The notes beneath the pieces were generated by a model, which was not told the origin of the DNA, made no database searches, and worked only from the letters and a program-made list of their open reading frames with translations. A DNA stretch of 64,000 bases. Origin: Clitopilus passeckerianus. Taxonomy: Eukaryota > Basidiomycota > Agaricomycetes > Agaricales > Entolomataceae. The position numbers and the translations under genes were made by a program. How positions within the stretch are numbered: the first letter of the stretch is position 1; each line of letters opens with the position of its first letter. Location of the stretch: the NCBI GenBank assembly GCA_944990035.1, contig CALYLX010000055.1, positions 62,001-126,000 on the forward strand, read 5' to 3'. Shown in pieces: positions 1 through 11,165 of this stretch.

Positions 1-637
1 CACGAGCAAGATGGAGGACACTTAACCAATGATGACTTTTATCACCAAGGGGGAACGAGCGAAACGAGCGAAACAACCCGTTCTTCTGCGTCGCCTGGCC
101 GGGCACTTTGAGGTCAGCCGTGGGAATTGAGAGCCATATTTGGGCTTAACACTAGGAATCACACTTTCACTCCTTGGGGAAAACATGCTGCTTCGTCTGA
201 CCCTCAAGGCCTCAGGCCTCAGCGCTCAGCTTGCACTCCAGCTACAACAGGAGTAACTGAGACACGCTTCTAGTGATGTAACATTGTAAGGTGGCGGCTG
301 CCTCGTGCTGGATTTGACATGGCTGTACTATCAATATATCAACACAGGCTCATCGAAGCACACCTAGGCCTGCTGGTCCTGGTCAACGCGAAAGCTAAAA
401 TGAAAAGTGCTGTAAACTAGGTGATTCACTCCTCTAACCCACGTGATTTCAGCGTTGTGATACTGGAATTCACACAAGCCAAGAAAACCTGTGCTACCCA
501 CAAGCTACTCAAATATACAAATGACTTTACTGCATCCTGCAGATTTTCCCCACGTAGAAGTGCGCTACCACCGTACTACAGCCAGCGAAGACACTGAGGG
601 TTGAAAGTGAACAAGTAGCCAAGAAAATTCGTTTAGA
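1..637. other. Left-edge intergenic sequence
   Basis: No coding region is recognised here. Only short open frames without family resemblance occur, on both strands. It may hold the promoter of the gene starting at 638 and the flank of a gene outside the window. Confidence 0.5.
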
Positions 638-3600
638 ATGGCACCTGACGTAACGTGCTCCCGCTGTGAGCGCCAGAATCTCACCAAGAAGACTCGCCTC
701 CAAACGAAAGCCAATTGTGACCACGAGACGAGCAACGTTGACCCAGCGGAGACCCGTAACGAGTATGATTCTTCCTTCGTCAAGCTGGCCGGCTCTGATG
801 GCCCCGAGGAATTAGATCCAACTTATTCTCAGGCGCATCCCAAGTCAAACTTAAAGGCAATAAGATAACCAGCGCTGGCGGAAACATCTTCAATCTGGTG
901 ACGAACATGATTCCACCAAACGCCTCGGGTAAGTTTGGCGGCCCCAAAATCGTGGCATTTCCTGCATACATAATGGTGCCGCCGAATTAATAGGGAATAA
1001 TGGCCCAATTTCCAACCCTCCGCTGATTGTACGTATCAACACCGTCAGGAACTTGATAAGAATTCTAATCGTGGCCCAGGTATTCATATTGTTACTGCTG
1101 ATAGGTTTCCGGAAACGACGATCCGGCGTGGCTATTGTTCATAAACAACCTTCATCCTCTGCCTCCATCCTACCTGCTCAGCTTCAACTGAAACTCGGCG
1201 CAGATGCCCAACCTATCAACGAGATCTACTCTCGATTGCTTTCACCTAGGCGGGAGGGGTATCCGTTGTGGTCCCCTTCTCCTCCTAAAAACCTTCCACT
1301 AGCATACCGCAAGGAGGGAATTAGCATCGGCGATGTTGGGCTCATAAACTCAAGCGGGCAATTTGACTTCTTGTTCAATATCTATCTTGGCGCGGATGAC
1401 GAAATCAACGGCAATCTTGTTCCTGATGGATTCAAGCCACTTCCGAGATACATGCCAAGAGATACATACGCCGCCACTGAATGGAGGTCCGGGAAACATT
1501 TCGTCAATGGCGCTGTGGAAACCTTGTGTCCAAGGTCAGTATCTTCTATACACCCTCTGACACGGTTTCAATCTAACTGTTGACCGGACAGTGATTCTAA
1601 CCAAGGCGAGGGCAGATTTGCTTTTAGGTGCCGAGCGGCTGAAGGGGCGACACTCGTTCTTCCCGAAGGTGGCTGTGGAGAAGATTTGTGCAACATCAAC
1701 GAGTTGTATCAATATGGATACGCCAGCGCTCGTAGCTGGTACTTCTATGCAAACAAGATTCGAGGCAGACAGGCGCCAAACGGCTCTCTTTACCTCATTA
1801 CCGGACACCATAAAGCTCGTTCATGGGGTGTCGCGGCGTTTCAAGGAGTCTCTGGTTCTTGCAGTTTTGACCTCAATTTTGCGCCGGCTCCGGACAAATC
1901 TCCCTCCAACTTCCCCTACGTCTGGAACCAGACCGCTCTAGCAGAAACAAAGGAAGGCCCGCCGGTAGATCGCACGTTTCGCACGAACGAACCGACAAAT
2001 CGCCCTCAGAATCAATGCATCTTTCTCCGCGGATTCCGTATTACACTGGGGGAGAGCGTGTGGTCTGCACTGTGCGGGGCAGTGAACTTGACTTCAACAA
2101 ATGAGGATAGCCTTGTCTCAAAGAGTAGCTTCGTACCATTTGGCCCTTTATCAAGCGGACAATCAGGGCTCTTAGGGTACCTTTATTCCTCAACCAAGGA
2201 AGGAGGATCCTCGGATGGCAATGGTATTCGACCTATCCTCACCCCCATTATGCCCCGTCAAAACTCGGTAAGTAAACAACAAAACAACTTAAAGATCATA
2301 GTGTGCAATTCCGTTGCAGGATATGCACCCATCGAGTGCTCTAAATCTATTCCTGCTTGAAAAGGTGCGTCATAATCGTATGAACATCCCATCGCTTGAT
2401 GTCTGATTTCCACTTGTAGTTTCCACAGGCTGAAGTCGCGATCACTCACGATAGCGTTTGGTGCTCTAGCTCAAAGGTGTTTTCGATATACCAATAGTTG
2501 TGGCGGGCCTAACTTGATTTCTTGACAACATTTCTAGGAAGATACGTCCTTCTCCGATTTCTCTGGCCTGGTTGATGCTATAAATAACCGCTATGCGGCA
2601 ATATGTAAAGATGGTATGCGCAAGATTGTATTCGCTGAACGTGTATCTCAGATTTTATTAGGCCTTGCTTACTTCGAAGCAAATGAAAGTGTCGCAGTTA
2701 CAATATCGCCCAAAGCCGTAGAGCAGGACATATCAGCTCGCAATAACCAAGATTCTAGAAGCTTGTCGGATTTCGAATCCGCAGTCGACAATGAAGGACG
2801 GGATGGGGAACGCGTGTGCCATCTCCGCATCGAGCAAAACGAACACTGTAGTAGGGGCAACATTGCTTCTTTAATACCTGTTCTAATCCCAGAATTAGCC
2901 CCTCCTGCAGAGCATCCGGCCGGGTATCTGGAGGACGACTCTGGCCGCGTACAATCCTCCGACAGCAGAAGTGGCTACGCCAAGACTGGGCCGAATGATG
3001 TTTCCTCCAAAACATTAATGATGCCTAATAAACATGGTGTTGGTAGTTTTACAATGATGATTCTCCTGTCTCTCCTGTCTCTCCGTCCTCAGAAGGCAAC
3101 GGAAGCGACACCTACACTGGACCCTTTCATACAGCAGGTGCTAGGATACCTAGACGACAAGAATAGCTATAGACAGTTCCTTCGGAATTCGGCCGACTCC
3201 GCTCAACCTACGCTGGACAGGCTCCAAGAGGTGCGGTATCAAATAACCCTTTGCAGAGGCACACTCCTTACTCATTGCTCGTTGCTAATTTAGCACGTAC
3301 CCCGGGCTTCGACTTTACCAGCTGAGTGGCTAAAGGTTGTAGTCACCATCCAGAGGCTCTCCAGACGCGTCCAGCTTTTACCCTCATCATATGAAATCGG
3401 GGGAGTTGAACTTGTCGATGAAGAGCCCATGTTTGGTAAAGGCGCTGCGGATGTATATCTCGGCATGTATCAAGGAAAGAAGGTGGCCGTGAAGATTGTG
3501 CGGACGGATCGAACGTCGGACGCAGGCAAAATCAAGGAGGTAAGCCGCTTTCTGAAGTTAGACCGCATGATAGATTCACCGTATACATAGGCATTCTTAC

Positions 3601-4547
3601 GAGAAGCCATTTTATGGCGACAGTTATCACACCCGAATGTGCTTCCGCTCTATGGAACCTGTCGGATTGGTGTAAAACACTGCCATGTTTCTCCATGGAT
3701 GGAGAATGGTTCCATTGTCCGATTCCTGGACGTACATCCCCAAGCGGATCGGGTGAAATTAGTGAGCTCCATCTTGATCTGGATTCATTGAGATGCTGAA
3801 CTGGTGGTGTAGAGTCTAGACATGGCAATGGGGTTGGGATACCTGCACTCTCACAATGTCGTCCACGGAGACCTCAAAGGCGTAAGTACAATGGAACTTT
3901 TCATAGACAGTCAGATCTGAGCATCACATTGCAGGCAAACGTCCTTGTCAATTCCCAGGGGTGTGCGGTCTTGGCTGACTTTGGAATCGCGTCTGTAACG
4001 GACCATGGCATCCCCAACTGGACTACCCAGTCCTCAGCAGGTTCTCACGGGGGCACACTCAGATGGATGGCTCCCGAGCTTTTCCTTGATGATACCCACA
4101 ATACAAAGGAGAGCGACATTTACGAATGGGCATGTACATGTTATGAGGTAGCGTGCTTCTTCTCGCCTACTTCCCTGCTCATCATATGTCCTCTAGATAC
4201 TGGCTGGCGAAGTACCATTTGCTCAGCTCCGGTCCAATGGCCCCATTGTTCTGGTCAAGATGCAAGGGGAAATGCCCAGAAGGCCAGCAATGGACCACCC
4301 GGCGTGGCGCGAGTGGGGGCTGACTGATGAGCTATGGGAGCTTCTCTCCAGCTGCTGGGAAGCAAACCCTCGATCCCGCCCAAAAATCGAGGATGTCCAA
4401 AACCAGCTGAAGAGCTGGGTCCTCCGGCCTCCAGACGATGAGCGTGGTCGGGTCCGCCAGCTTCCAGAATACAACTATCCGCCGAATTCTTTCTTTTTAT
4501 TTTTTTTCTTCTTCTTTTTTTTCTTTTTGTTCTTTGTCGTTTACTGA
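638..4547 (+). CDS. Membrane-anchored unknown module fused to a TKL-type protein kinase
   Basis: Modelled exons: 638-755, 809-928, 994-1534, 1592-2267, 2320-2364, 2420-2476, 2538-2613, 2662-3230, 3294-3539, 3591-3761, 3813-3881, 3935-4147, 4197-4547; 1083 residues in one open frame. Residues 1-690 are a module I know only as uncharacterised Agaricomycete sequence, with one hydrophobic span near residues 97-118 followed by a basic stop-transfer, then EGYPLWSPSP and IGDVGLI motifs. Near residues 695-734 lies a short motif (LDDKNSYRQFLR) that precedes all kinases of this window. Residues 735-1083 are a TKL-like kinase: glycine loop from G782, VAVK lysine K801, HGDLKG with D893, DFG D911, APEL. 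The same order of modules recurs in the decayed paralogue at 12409-16643, which supports a true fusion. Alternatively these are two genes split near 2.6-3.0 kb. The last 17 codons read a pyrimidine tract and give a Phe-rich tail. The start is chosen by alignment with the paralogue. Confidence 0.7.
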
Positions 4548-5179
4548 GCATTTAGATGCCTATCATAGTTGTCGCCTGCGTTCAGGAGATAGGCCGTAGA
4601 GTTATATATATTTAATCTTAATGTTCGTCACGGAGAGAAAAGGCAACAATCAAAGCCCATGTATCGGACTCTTGACCTTGTTATTGTATTCTTAGCTAGC
4701 GAGACTTCAATTGAATCATGACTAAATTTCCGTTGTGTGATCAGTGGTGCTTTTTGACTCGAATGAAAATACCCGGCACATTAGCCGTCGCATTCGAGCA
4801 ACAGACGGACGAAGTCTACTGAGCCATCGATATCTCGTTTTACAATCATGCGTCGGTCAGAATGGGGAAGATCTGCGAATGACGAGGAACGCAAAGTTGG
4901 TGCTTGGGTACTTGCTTCGTTGGCTCCAGGCTGAGACTCAATCTTCAGGTCGACCATCCACCATATCCTCTGAATTGATCGTCCTGATAAACGAACTTTT
5001 GAGTCGATGCCAGCGAACCAGAGACCGATCGAAAGAACGAAGGAAGCGAACGCATCCATTTCATCCACAGATCTTCTCCCTTACTCAACACCTCCCTCAC
5101 AAGCACGCAGATAATGGTGGACTCAGGCTGGACGTGGTGGCCCGTTGGTACCGACATGAGCATCACGTGCTGCCGTCGC
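4548..5179. other. Intergenic, kinase gene to SMR1
   Basis: No gene recognised. A long open frame runs from about 4744 into the SMR1 5' leader, but it starts on GTG, has no family resemblance and overlaps the SMR1 leader. A pyrimidine tract at 4490-4530 lies just before this stretch. Confidence 0.5.
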
Positions 5180-5321
5180 GTACGTTTTTTTTCCTAATTT
5201 GCGTCTTTACGCTGAACCAGTCGACGAGTCAAACCCAGTCATCATCTGCTTATTTATTACTCTTGCTCTGTGTACCCCTATATCTCATCTATTCTTATAA
5301 CTCCTGCCGTCGTATTCCATA
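5180..5321 (+). promoter_or_regulatory. SMR1 5' leader/promoter region, duplicated elsewhere
   Basis: The stretch before the SMR1 ATG is repeated, with drift, on the minus strand at 10930-11165 together with exon 1 and the start of intron 1. No TATA box was identified with confidence. Its conservation in the copy marks it as the mobile 5' unit discussed in the findings. Confidence 0.5.
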
Positions 5322-8300
5322 ATGAACCTACAATCTCTCTTCGACGAACTCGAGGTATGTTGACTAATCCTTCTTTTCTATTCAATCTATTCAATCTATT
5401 CAATCTATCCCTGACGTCAGAAAGAATTCTGTCCTCCACTCGACACTTCTCTTCTGGCAGCACTCGTCTTCGATCTCGATGACACCACTCAACCCCAAGT
5501 AGACCAGCTCAGATCTACGCTCAAGGAGTTGGCAGATCAAGCAGCCGCAGATGAACTGACCATCCCAGATACAGACACAGAAGATTCAGAATTCACTCAG
5601 GGCAGCAGCAGCTTGACGAATACAACTCCGTACTCTACTTCCTCCTCCTCCGCGGACAACTCCCCACTCCACGCGTCGTTCGAGACTCCACTTGGGTTTT
5701 TGCAAGCTGCTTTACCACATGTCCCTCTCGCCAGCTTACAATCTGCTCTCTCTCAATATACATCTAAATCTGGAGGCATCATTGACCCGCTAGATACAGA
5801 CGATCTATGGGACGTCGTCGCGTCCATCCTCACCACCGAGACCATACAGGAGATGGAAGAAAGGGGCTTGGATGGGTTAGGCGAGGACGAGGCTGGAGCT
5901 GGGGATATCGATCTAGGGCGAGAAGAATGGAGCCTTGTGTCGAAGAAGAAACCGATAGGAAAGAAGAAACCGAAGGCGAAGAAGGACCCAACGACGTTTA
6001 CTCTGGGAGACATCCGGCATCGGCAGTTGGGACAGAAGATTCAGGCTCTTTCGAATCCCAAGGATCCAACTACTGGCAGTCTTGCTCCGCCTGACCCATG
6101 GACGCGGATATCTTCCCTGTCAACGTACCTTTCCACCCTCCTCCCCATGCATCAACCTTCCTTCTTCGCATCGTACTTCCATAAACCAGAATACGCGACT
6201 CCTTATATCGCCCTCACGACCTGCCTTAATGCGATCGTGAAAGCTCAGAAGGATGAAGACAAACTAGACACCGACTCCCCAGAATACGCAGACACCCTAT
6301 TCAACCTCCTCGACATCCTCTCCCACCCCTCTTCCCCATCCTCCTCTCCCTCCTCTCCCTCCTCTCCTCCCTCCTCCTCACCGCCACTAACGAAACTCCA
6401 ACAAAACACCTTAATCTCCCTAACCGAACTCTCCCTCTCCGCCTCCTCGGGAGACGCAGACGCCGCCCTAGACCTCGTCCGCCTCCTAAGGGAGCTGGAT
6501 GAAGATGGAGGAGGGGAAGGCGCGGTGGTGGGCAGGATGCAGAGGGGGGTGTATCATTTTGGGAATGGCACTCCAAGTTCACCTCCTGGGTCAGCGCCGA
6601 CGTCGCCCAAGTTGGCTGAAGCGAAGGCGAAGACGACGATTAATGGGACGCAGAGGCTTCCGAGTGGACCGCCTTCTCCGCCACCTGCACTACCAGTACC
6701 ACCCCCGCTACCTGCCTCTTCCATCTCACCACCGCCACCCACCAATACCAAGAAACCCTCCCCCTACCAATGGCAAAAAGTCCCCACCCGCGTCCGTACA
6801 CCAGCCGCACACCCACTAGAAGCCTACATCCCCGCTTACAGACGGGACGTTAACGGCCGACTTAGCGCGAAAGGTGTGCAGGCTATTGCTCGGGCGCGGG
6901 CTAGGGCTTCCACCACTCCTCATCTTGATTATGATGATTACGATTCCGGAGTGGGGTTCACTGGAGGGACTGGAGCTGGAGGGATAGGTGGGATAGGTGG
7001 GGTAGGTGGGTATGGTGAGAAAGAAATGAGGAGGAAGGTGGCGGAGAGTATGAAGAGGAGAAGAGAGTTATTGGAGCAGGCGACGAGGATGTGGCAGAGG
7101 GGGAGGAGGGGGTGTAGGGGTGGGGAGGTTGCTTGGTGGTTTGCCGAGCGGGTAAGTTTCGTTTGAGTGTTTTGAGTTTGGGGTTTTGTGGGACTGGGAC
7201 TGTGGTGAGGTAGACAGTAGGCGTTTTCGCGCTCGATGGTGTTCACCGAATGTGGCTTAGGGCTAGCGATTAGATACCTCACTTTCTCCTACGAATCTTC
7301 GAGCTCTTCTCTCCTTGAAAGTCTGGTGACTGACTGATCTTGGTTCTGTTTCTAGGCACGACAGTATCAGGAGATGGCGAAGGCGGAGAGTTTGAATGCG
7401 AGTCGGTGTGTTGTTGAGGGTAGGAGGTGCGTTCGTTTTCGTTGCGTCCTCGTCCTTGTTTTCTTTTCTTGTCTCGGGGCTTTGGTCGTTGGTCTTTTGA
7501 GGGTTTCGTCCACGCGTCTACAATCTTCATTTTTTTCTGCATCTACTTCCGGACTTCCTTTACAATTCATACCCCCATCCACGGCTTCATCCTCACTTCC
7601 CAGTTTAATTCTCAGTCTATTCTATTTATCCCCACACCCCTTCCGGACCTACCCCACCTTCGCACTGGAACCCTAGCGAGGTGTCCGCCTCTTCCTATCC
7701 CCGTGTCGTCAGGATATGATTCCTTCACTCCTCCAGACCCAATTCCCACTCTCGTCCTCCGTGTGTCTCTAACATTCGGTCCTCGCCCTTTCGTTTCTAT
7801 CGTCTTCCCTCCCTCCCTTCTCATTCCAAACATGAACTAACACGCTCCTTCTTCCCCCCACGTATAGGTTAACACACAAAGACGGACCCTCGACTGTAGA
7901 TCTGCACGGCGTCACGGCTGCGGAGGCGGTTGTTATCGTGCGGGAGGTTTTGAGTGAGGGGAGTGGGATCGGGGGGTCGGCTGGTGAGTTTGAATTTCGT
8001 TTGAGTTTCGTTGGGCCGTTTTGCGGCGGTTCCTGAGCTACGGAGCTACGGCATATTCTCTGGGAAAGAGTTCTGGACTCTGACTCTGAGCCTATCGCCT
8101 TGTACTCATGGCAGTGTGATGACGACGTTTGTTCGTTTGGGAAGCCCCGAAGAGACTCAACTTTCTATCCCATCTGCTCTCCAATTCTCATCGAAACGAA
8201 CGAAGCTGACTATAACTCCCCATCCCTAGCAAACCCACTCAAAATAATAACCGGAAAAGGATCCCACTCTGTGAACCAGGTGAGCGTGCTGAAGCCCGCG

Positions 8301-8378
8301 GTGAAGAAGGCGCTTGTGGAGGATGGGTGGAATGTTAGTGGGTGGGAGGGTGGGTTGGTTGTTCGTGGGAGGCGGTAG
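5322..8378 (+). CDS. Smr-domain protein with DUF1771 (SMR1), Cue2/N4BP2-like
   Basis: Exons 5322-5354, 5421-7151, 7356-7426, 7868-7983, 8230-8378; 699 residues. The C-terminal Smr domain shows VDLHG (D623, H625) and TGKGSHS (659-664), then a typical LKPAVKKAL...VRGRR end. A DUF1771-type helical segment of Arg, Glu and Gln precedes it (about 555-612). The middle is low-complexity Pro/Ser (one LPSGPPSPPP unit and one PLEAYIPAY motif). The N-terminus begins MNLQSLFDELE. Smr proteins of this layout in fungi are RNA endonucleases; yeast Cue2 cleaves mRNA at stalled ribosomes. That role here is inferred from family only; the D-x-H pair is present, while the usual GRG loop reads GKG. Introns 3 (7427-7867) and 4 (7984-8229) are much longer than others in the window. 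Duplicate pieces of this gene lie at 10.9-11.2, 27.1, 30.6-31.5 and 31.9-32.3 kb. Confidence 0.9.
5378..5409 (+). repeat. Three tandem copies of ATTCAATCT in SMR1 intron 1
   Basis: A 9-bp unit is repeated three times within intron 1. The duplicated 5' end at 10930-11165 carries a single copy, so the repeat length changed after or before duplication. Confidence 0.8.
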
Positions 8379-8682
8379 CAGACTCGCGGCAGATAGATAT
8401 GTAGAGTCATTGTAGACCCCGTAAATGGCAAATGGTCTAGAGGGTTTCTTAGATTCCTTCTCCCACGCCCAACTCTTGGACTTAATAGATATTTACAGCT
8501 TTTCACTGCACTTTTTTGTTGGATCTGGGGTTTATTCCATTGGCATGTACATGTATTCGGTATGCGGTATGTGGAAGCCATCAGGGAAGCCATACCGATC
8601 CCTGATGGCAACCACCTCCATTGGGATATTTTAGGCTTTCAGCCTCGATTACCCCGTTTGTGAATTGGGGGTCGTTTATAAG
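8379..8682. other. Convergent intergenic stretch
   Basis: Shared 3' flank of SMR1 (+) and the TKL kinase (-). Nothing else seen apart from an A-rich tract at 8695-8708, just inside the kinase 3' end. Confidence 0.6.
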
Positions 8683-10508
8683 CTACTGCAAATTTAAAAA
8701 AAAAAAAAGCGGTCCACTTGTTCGGACCGAACCTCCGGTTGGTATATATACCCGAAGGGTGCTACATTGTTGCCTTTTCGCCCCCAGCCCCTCAAGTCGG
8801 GCTTGCACACCCTCTATCGTGGGTCGATCGTCCGGGATGTGCGTCCAGCAATGTAGTAGCAAATTCCAGAAGTCGTCCGTTAACCTCACTTTTACCCAGG
8901 TTTTTGCTGTTGGCTCACTGGGTCGTTCAGCTGGCAACTGGCCTTGCATCTTCGCCAAGATTACCATGCTAGTACTGGCAAGGGAAGCATATGGTCTTTC
9001 GCCTGTGTAAATCTGCGATGAATTGGATAAGTTACCGAATCTTGAGATGCGTGGTAAGAAGCTCACCTCATAGCAAGTGCATGCCCACGCATAGATATCG
9101 CTCGGTTTGGTATTACATCCTGATCCTGTGAGCAATTCAGGCGCTTGCCACGGTGCGGTGCCTCCAGTCGACGCTGCCGCGGATTGGGAACTCCAATACA
9201 AGATATGTGAGTCGTAAATTGACGATAACCCGAAATCAGCCAGGGTACCACGCCCGAGAAGGTTAACGAGAACATTTGTCTGACGGTGAGAACAGTCAGG
9301 CTACATTGGGCCCAAGATTGAAAGTTGGCAATGCTCACCCCTTTGAGGTCCCCGTGTATAATATTGTGCTCATGCAAATATTCTAAGCCAGCGGTGATGT
9401 CTGATATCTTTCAAAACGTCAGTAAGAAGCGACCCCCTAGTTATTTACGGCGCCTGAACATACCAAACCGAGGCGATCCGCGTCAGGATTCCTTTTCAGG
9501 TACTGCATAGCATTGCCGTTCGCCGCCCATGCGGATACCAGGCATGGGCTAGACCCCATCTCACAAAGGCCATAGAACGGAACAATATTCCGATGCGAGA
9601 GTTGAGCCCATAGCACCGCTTCATTAGCGTAAAGCTACAAGTGCGGGTAAGTCCTCTGAGTTGGAATTAGTCGTGATAAACTCGCCTCCATTATCTTCTT
9701 ACGGTCAGACGTCTGGTAAACCTTGATCTTCTTCAAGCAGACTATATCCCCGTTGTGCTCGCCTCGATACACCTCCCCATACCTGCCTTCAGAGACTGCC
9801 TCTCTGTCCAGAAGACGAACGGTCCGAAGCCTATATAAAGCCGGGAAAAGGCCGGTCCTCCGGCAGAGCCTCTGGATAGCCACTACTACCTGCCTCCATA
9901 ATAAGGAGCCAGAGGTAGCATGGTCTAATATCTGCAAATTCAAGGTAAGAACTCAGAGTCGTTTCTTAAGTTGGATCCTTTCTCATACCGTTTGCAATCT
10001 GTCCAACATTTCTTGTGCCCTTGTGCCGCGGAGCTTTAGTAGCGTTCGGTATTGCGCTTTGTCTTCAAGGCATTGGGATATATCATGGATTGAGTCGCTG
10101 AGGAGAAGAACAGTGGAATAAGCGCCAGATTCGTGTATTCGTGTGCGGCACCTTACCTTGCCAATGGCGAAAAGCGGGTCTTTCGTCGCCACGGAAGTCT
10201 GTGATCATGCTCCGCATTCGTAACATGCTAAACGATACACAGAGTGAGTATCTGGGCTTTGCGAGTGTCCATAGACACTATACCTGTTGAAAGTTATTCA
10301 GCTCGTCACTCCCCGAACGAAGGAGCTCCCGATAGCGCGATTTGTCGTCCGGGTGTCCTAGCGCTTCCTCCACTGAAGGCCCTTTTTCCGAATCTGTATT
10401 GTTATCAAGAGAAGCAACTCCCATCCGTTGGCGAGGACGTTTTCGAGCCTGAGAATGGTTTATCAAGCCTTGTCGACTGGACTCTGCTTTCATGGTGGGC
10501 AAGAACAA
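8683..10508 (-). CDS. TKL-type protein kinase, intact
   Basis: Exons on the minus strand, 5' to 3': 10508-10284, 10198-9989, 9931-9686, 9634-9464, 9407-9339, 9279-9067, 9012-8683; 487 residues, every exon a multiple of three. The kinase domain has EGRYGEVYRG (glycine loop), LKK lysine K212, HGDLKG with D304, ADFG with D322 and APEL, so it should be active on Ser/Thr or Tyr. Before the domain, a motif of the form DKxxYRxLL occurs twice (residues about 50-70 and 113-130), once more than in its paralogues. Introns interrupt the kinase domain at the same places as in the gene at 638-4547. The intron 9635-9685 appears to use a GC donor. ATG 10508 is the first of several possible starts. The substrate is unknown. 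A co-oriented copy of the SMR1 5' end lies 0.4 kb upstream. Confidence 0.88.
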
Positions 10509-10929
10509 TACTTTTGGCAGAGTGAAGGGAAGAGGGAAAAGCAGTATTACACGAGGCGGCAGCGTGCTAGGTTCACAGCAATTCGTTCACAGCAATGGAA
10601 GTCCCGGCCGAATGATCCAGGATGAACGCCGCCGAGCGTTTGAAAGGAGCGTGGCGGGAGTTGCCCGTCTCCATATTTTCGGCATTATGCTACAGCCCTG
10701 AGCACAAGAAGCAGATTTCCCAGACTGCATATCATGAGGCCTTCCGGTGAGGCGGACTGTGACTGGCTTGTCCCATGCTCTGGTGAGGATTTTCATCTGC
10801 CACTCCTTGAACTACTCATTGCTTGGCACCTAGGGCGTAAGTGTACGACTGAGTTGTTCTACTCAAGGCTGTGTGGTTTCATCTGGATCAAAGACGAATG
10901 CTGCGAGGGGAATGCTAGAGCGAGTTAGA
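10509..10929. other. 5' flank of the minus-strand kinase
   Basis: No gene recognised. This is the likely promoter of the kinase at 8683-10508; the duplicated Smr 5' end follows directly at 10930. Confidence 0.5.
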
Positions 10930-11165
10930 CTAGATTGAATAGAAGGAAGGTTTAGGCACACACATCTCGAGTTCATCAAATAGCGTTTGCGGGTTCATTA
11001 TGAAATACAAAAAGCAGAGGCATAAAGATAGATGATATGTAGAAGGTAAACATAGTAAAAGCAATAAACAGAGTGGATCGATACAGCTCCCAGACGACTG
11101 GGTTTGCCTCTCGTCGAATCGGATTGGTTCAGTGCAAAAACGCAAATTGGAGAAAAAAATGATCT
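10930..11165 (-). pseudogene. Duplicated 5' end of an Smr gene (promoter, exon 1, start of intron 1)
   Basis: On the minus strand this stretch aligns along its length with SMR1 5175-5400: a T-rich start, the same series of leader blocks, then ATG and MNPQTLFDELE against MNLQSLFDELE, then the intron words CCTTCYTTCTATTCAATCTA. The 5' splice site is damaged (GATGTG in place of GGTATG). No exon 2 follows. It points toward the kinase starting at 10508, about 0.5 kb downstream of this ATG. Confidence 0.8.

Noticed and set aside
4744..5322. 192-codon plus-strand frame
   Set aside because: Begins on GTG, has no family resemblance and overlaps the SMR1 leader, whose duplicate copy shows it behaves as a promoter region.
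6301..6751. Minus-strand Arg/Gly-rich frames
   Set aside because: Antisense of the Pro/Ser-rich low-complexity region of SMR1.
7374..7840. Plus-strand frames of 100 and 137 codons
   Set aside because: They lie mainly in intron 3 of SMR1 and the splice sites on both sides restore the Smr frame.
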